NCBI GenBank assembly: GCA_964471825.1
Contig: CAYYKD010000057.1
Coordinates: 1-14,625, forward strand
Reading direction: 5' to 3'
DNA: 14,625 bases
Origin: CAYYKD01 sp964471825
Lineage (GTDB): Bacteria > Spirochaetota > GWE2-31-10 > CAYYKD01
The notes beneath the pieces are model-generated. The model was given only the letters and a program-made list of their open reading frames with translations, was not told the origin of the DNA and searched no databases. The position numbers and the translations under genes are program-made. Shown here piece by piece: positions 14,314 to 14,625 of the stretch. The stretch's first letter is position 1, and every line of letters begins with the position of its first letter.

Positions 14314-14625
14314 TATTCACTCTCTTTGTCACTTGAATTAATAGCTATTGTAAAAATAGAACCTTGTTCTAGTCTACTTTCAACTTTTATGTCGCCGTTA
14401 TTTAACTTCATTATCTCTTTGCAGAGGATCAGTCCCAGGCCGTAACCATCCTCATCCTCTGTCCCCAAACTATATACCTTTTTATCCAACTTGAATAATT
14501 CCTCAATTAATTCAGGTTTTATGCCAATACCGTTATCTTTTACAGATATTTCAATTGTATCATCTTTGAATGATGAATATACCTCTATCCTTCCGCCTCG
14601 TCTTGTAAATTTTAACGCATTTACA
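14313..14625 (-). CDS. Sensor histidine kinase, C-terminal part (cut by window edge)
   Basis: Only the last 103 residues are in the window; the gene continues past 14625. They form the ATP-binding HATPase_c domain: end of the N-box (VNALKFTRRGG), G1 box DNGIGI, then GTEDEDGYGLGLILCKEIM as the G2 box and a terminal GSIFTIAI strand. The KFT form of the N-box and GYGLGL match HisKA-type kinases more than the HisKA_3 (NarX-like) type that usually partners NarL regulators. The stop TAA (14313-14315) overlaps the regulator's ATG. Sensing domains lie outside the window, so the signal cannot be guessed. Confidence 0.9.
   Translation of the reverse strand, partial: VNALKFTRRGGRIEVYSSFKDDTIEISVKDNGIGIKPELIEELFKLDKKVYSLGTEDEDGYGLGLILCKEIMKLNNGDIKVESRLEQGSIFTIAINSSDKESE

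Overview
The window is AT-rich bacterial DNA and most likely comes from a spirochaete or a close relative. The main reason is the flagellar cap protein FliD. It opens with the spirochaete-style 'IPG-SSKYN' start, lacks the usual 'GLASGLDT' start of other phyla, and is long (about 659 residues). TTG start codons, several secreted or lipoprotein genes and a BspA-like leucine-rich-repeat protein also fit. The exact taxon cannot be fixed from this sequence alone.

Layout. (1) 1-7058, plus strand: a good sigma70-type promoter leads into fliD, then two unrecognised acidic genes, a SAM methyltransferase, a secreted CapA-family metallophosphatase, apt and a small lipoprotein. These are co-directional with gaps of 4-119 nt and may be one or more transcription units. 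(2) 7059-10200, minus strand: an EF-G-like GTPase (paralogue type) followed by a secreted protein of unknown function. A structured 3' region and an intrinsic terminator follow, facing the plus-strand cluster. (3) 10201-10530: a divergent regulatory region of about 330 bp, rich in short repeats. (4) 10531-11797, plus strand: the hgcA-hgcB pair, the two genes required for anaerobic mercury methylation. HgcA has a corrinoid-binding domain with the cap-helix cysteine and five membrane spans. HgcB is a small 2[4Fe-4S] ferredoxin with the C-terminal vicinal cysteine pair. (5) 11981-13489, plus strand: a secreted BspA-like LRR protein. (6) 13527-13668: a 142-bp palindromic MITE-like element with perfect 19-bp inverted ends and a possible TAAC target duplication. 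(7) 13675-14625, minus strand: a NarL/LuxR-type response regulator and the 3' end of its sensor kinase, coupled by a 1-nt stop/start overlap.

The main result is hgcAB. In the HgcA/HgcB model, HgcA carries a methyl group on its corrinoid and transfers it to Hg(II), while HgcB supplies low-potential electrons and may hand over Hg(II) through its cysteines. This HgcA has a serine where the standard motif has alanine just after the cap-helix cysteine (NVWCSSGKG), so strict motif searches would miss it. A second theme is that short tandem duplications (11-18 bp periods, 2-3 copies) recur at many of the gene junctions, including directly upstream of the hgcA ribosome-binding site. No tRNA, rRNA, CRISPR array or intact transposase gene was seen.
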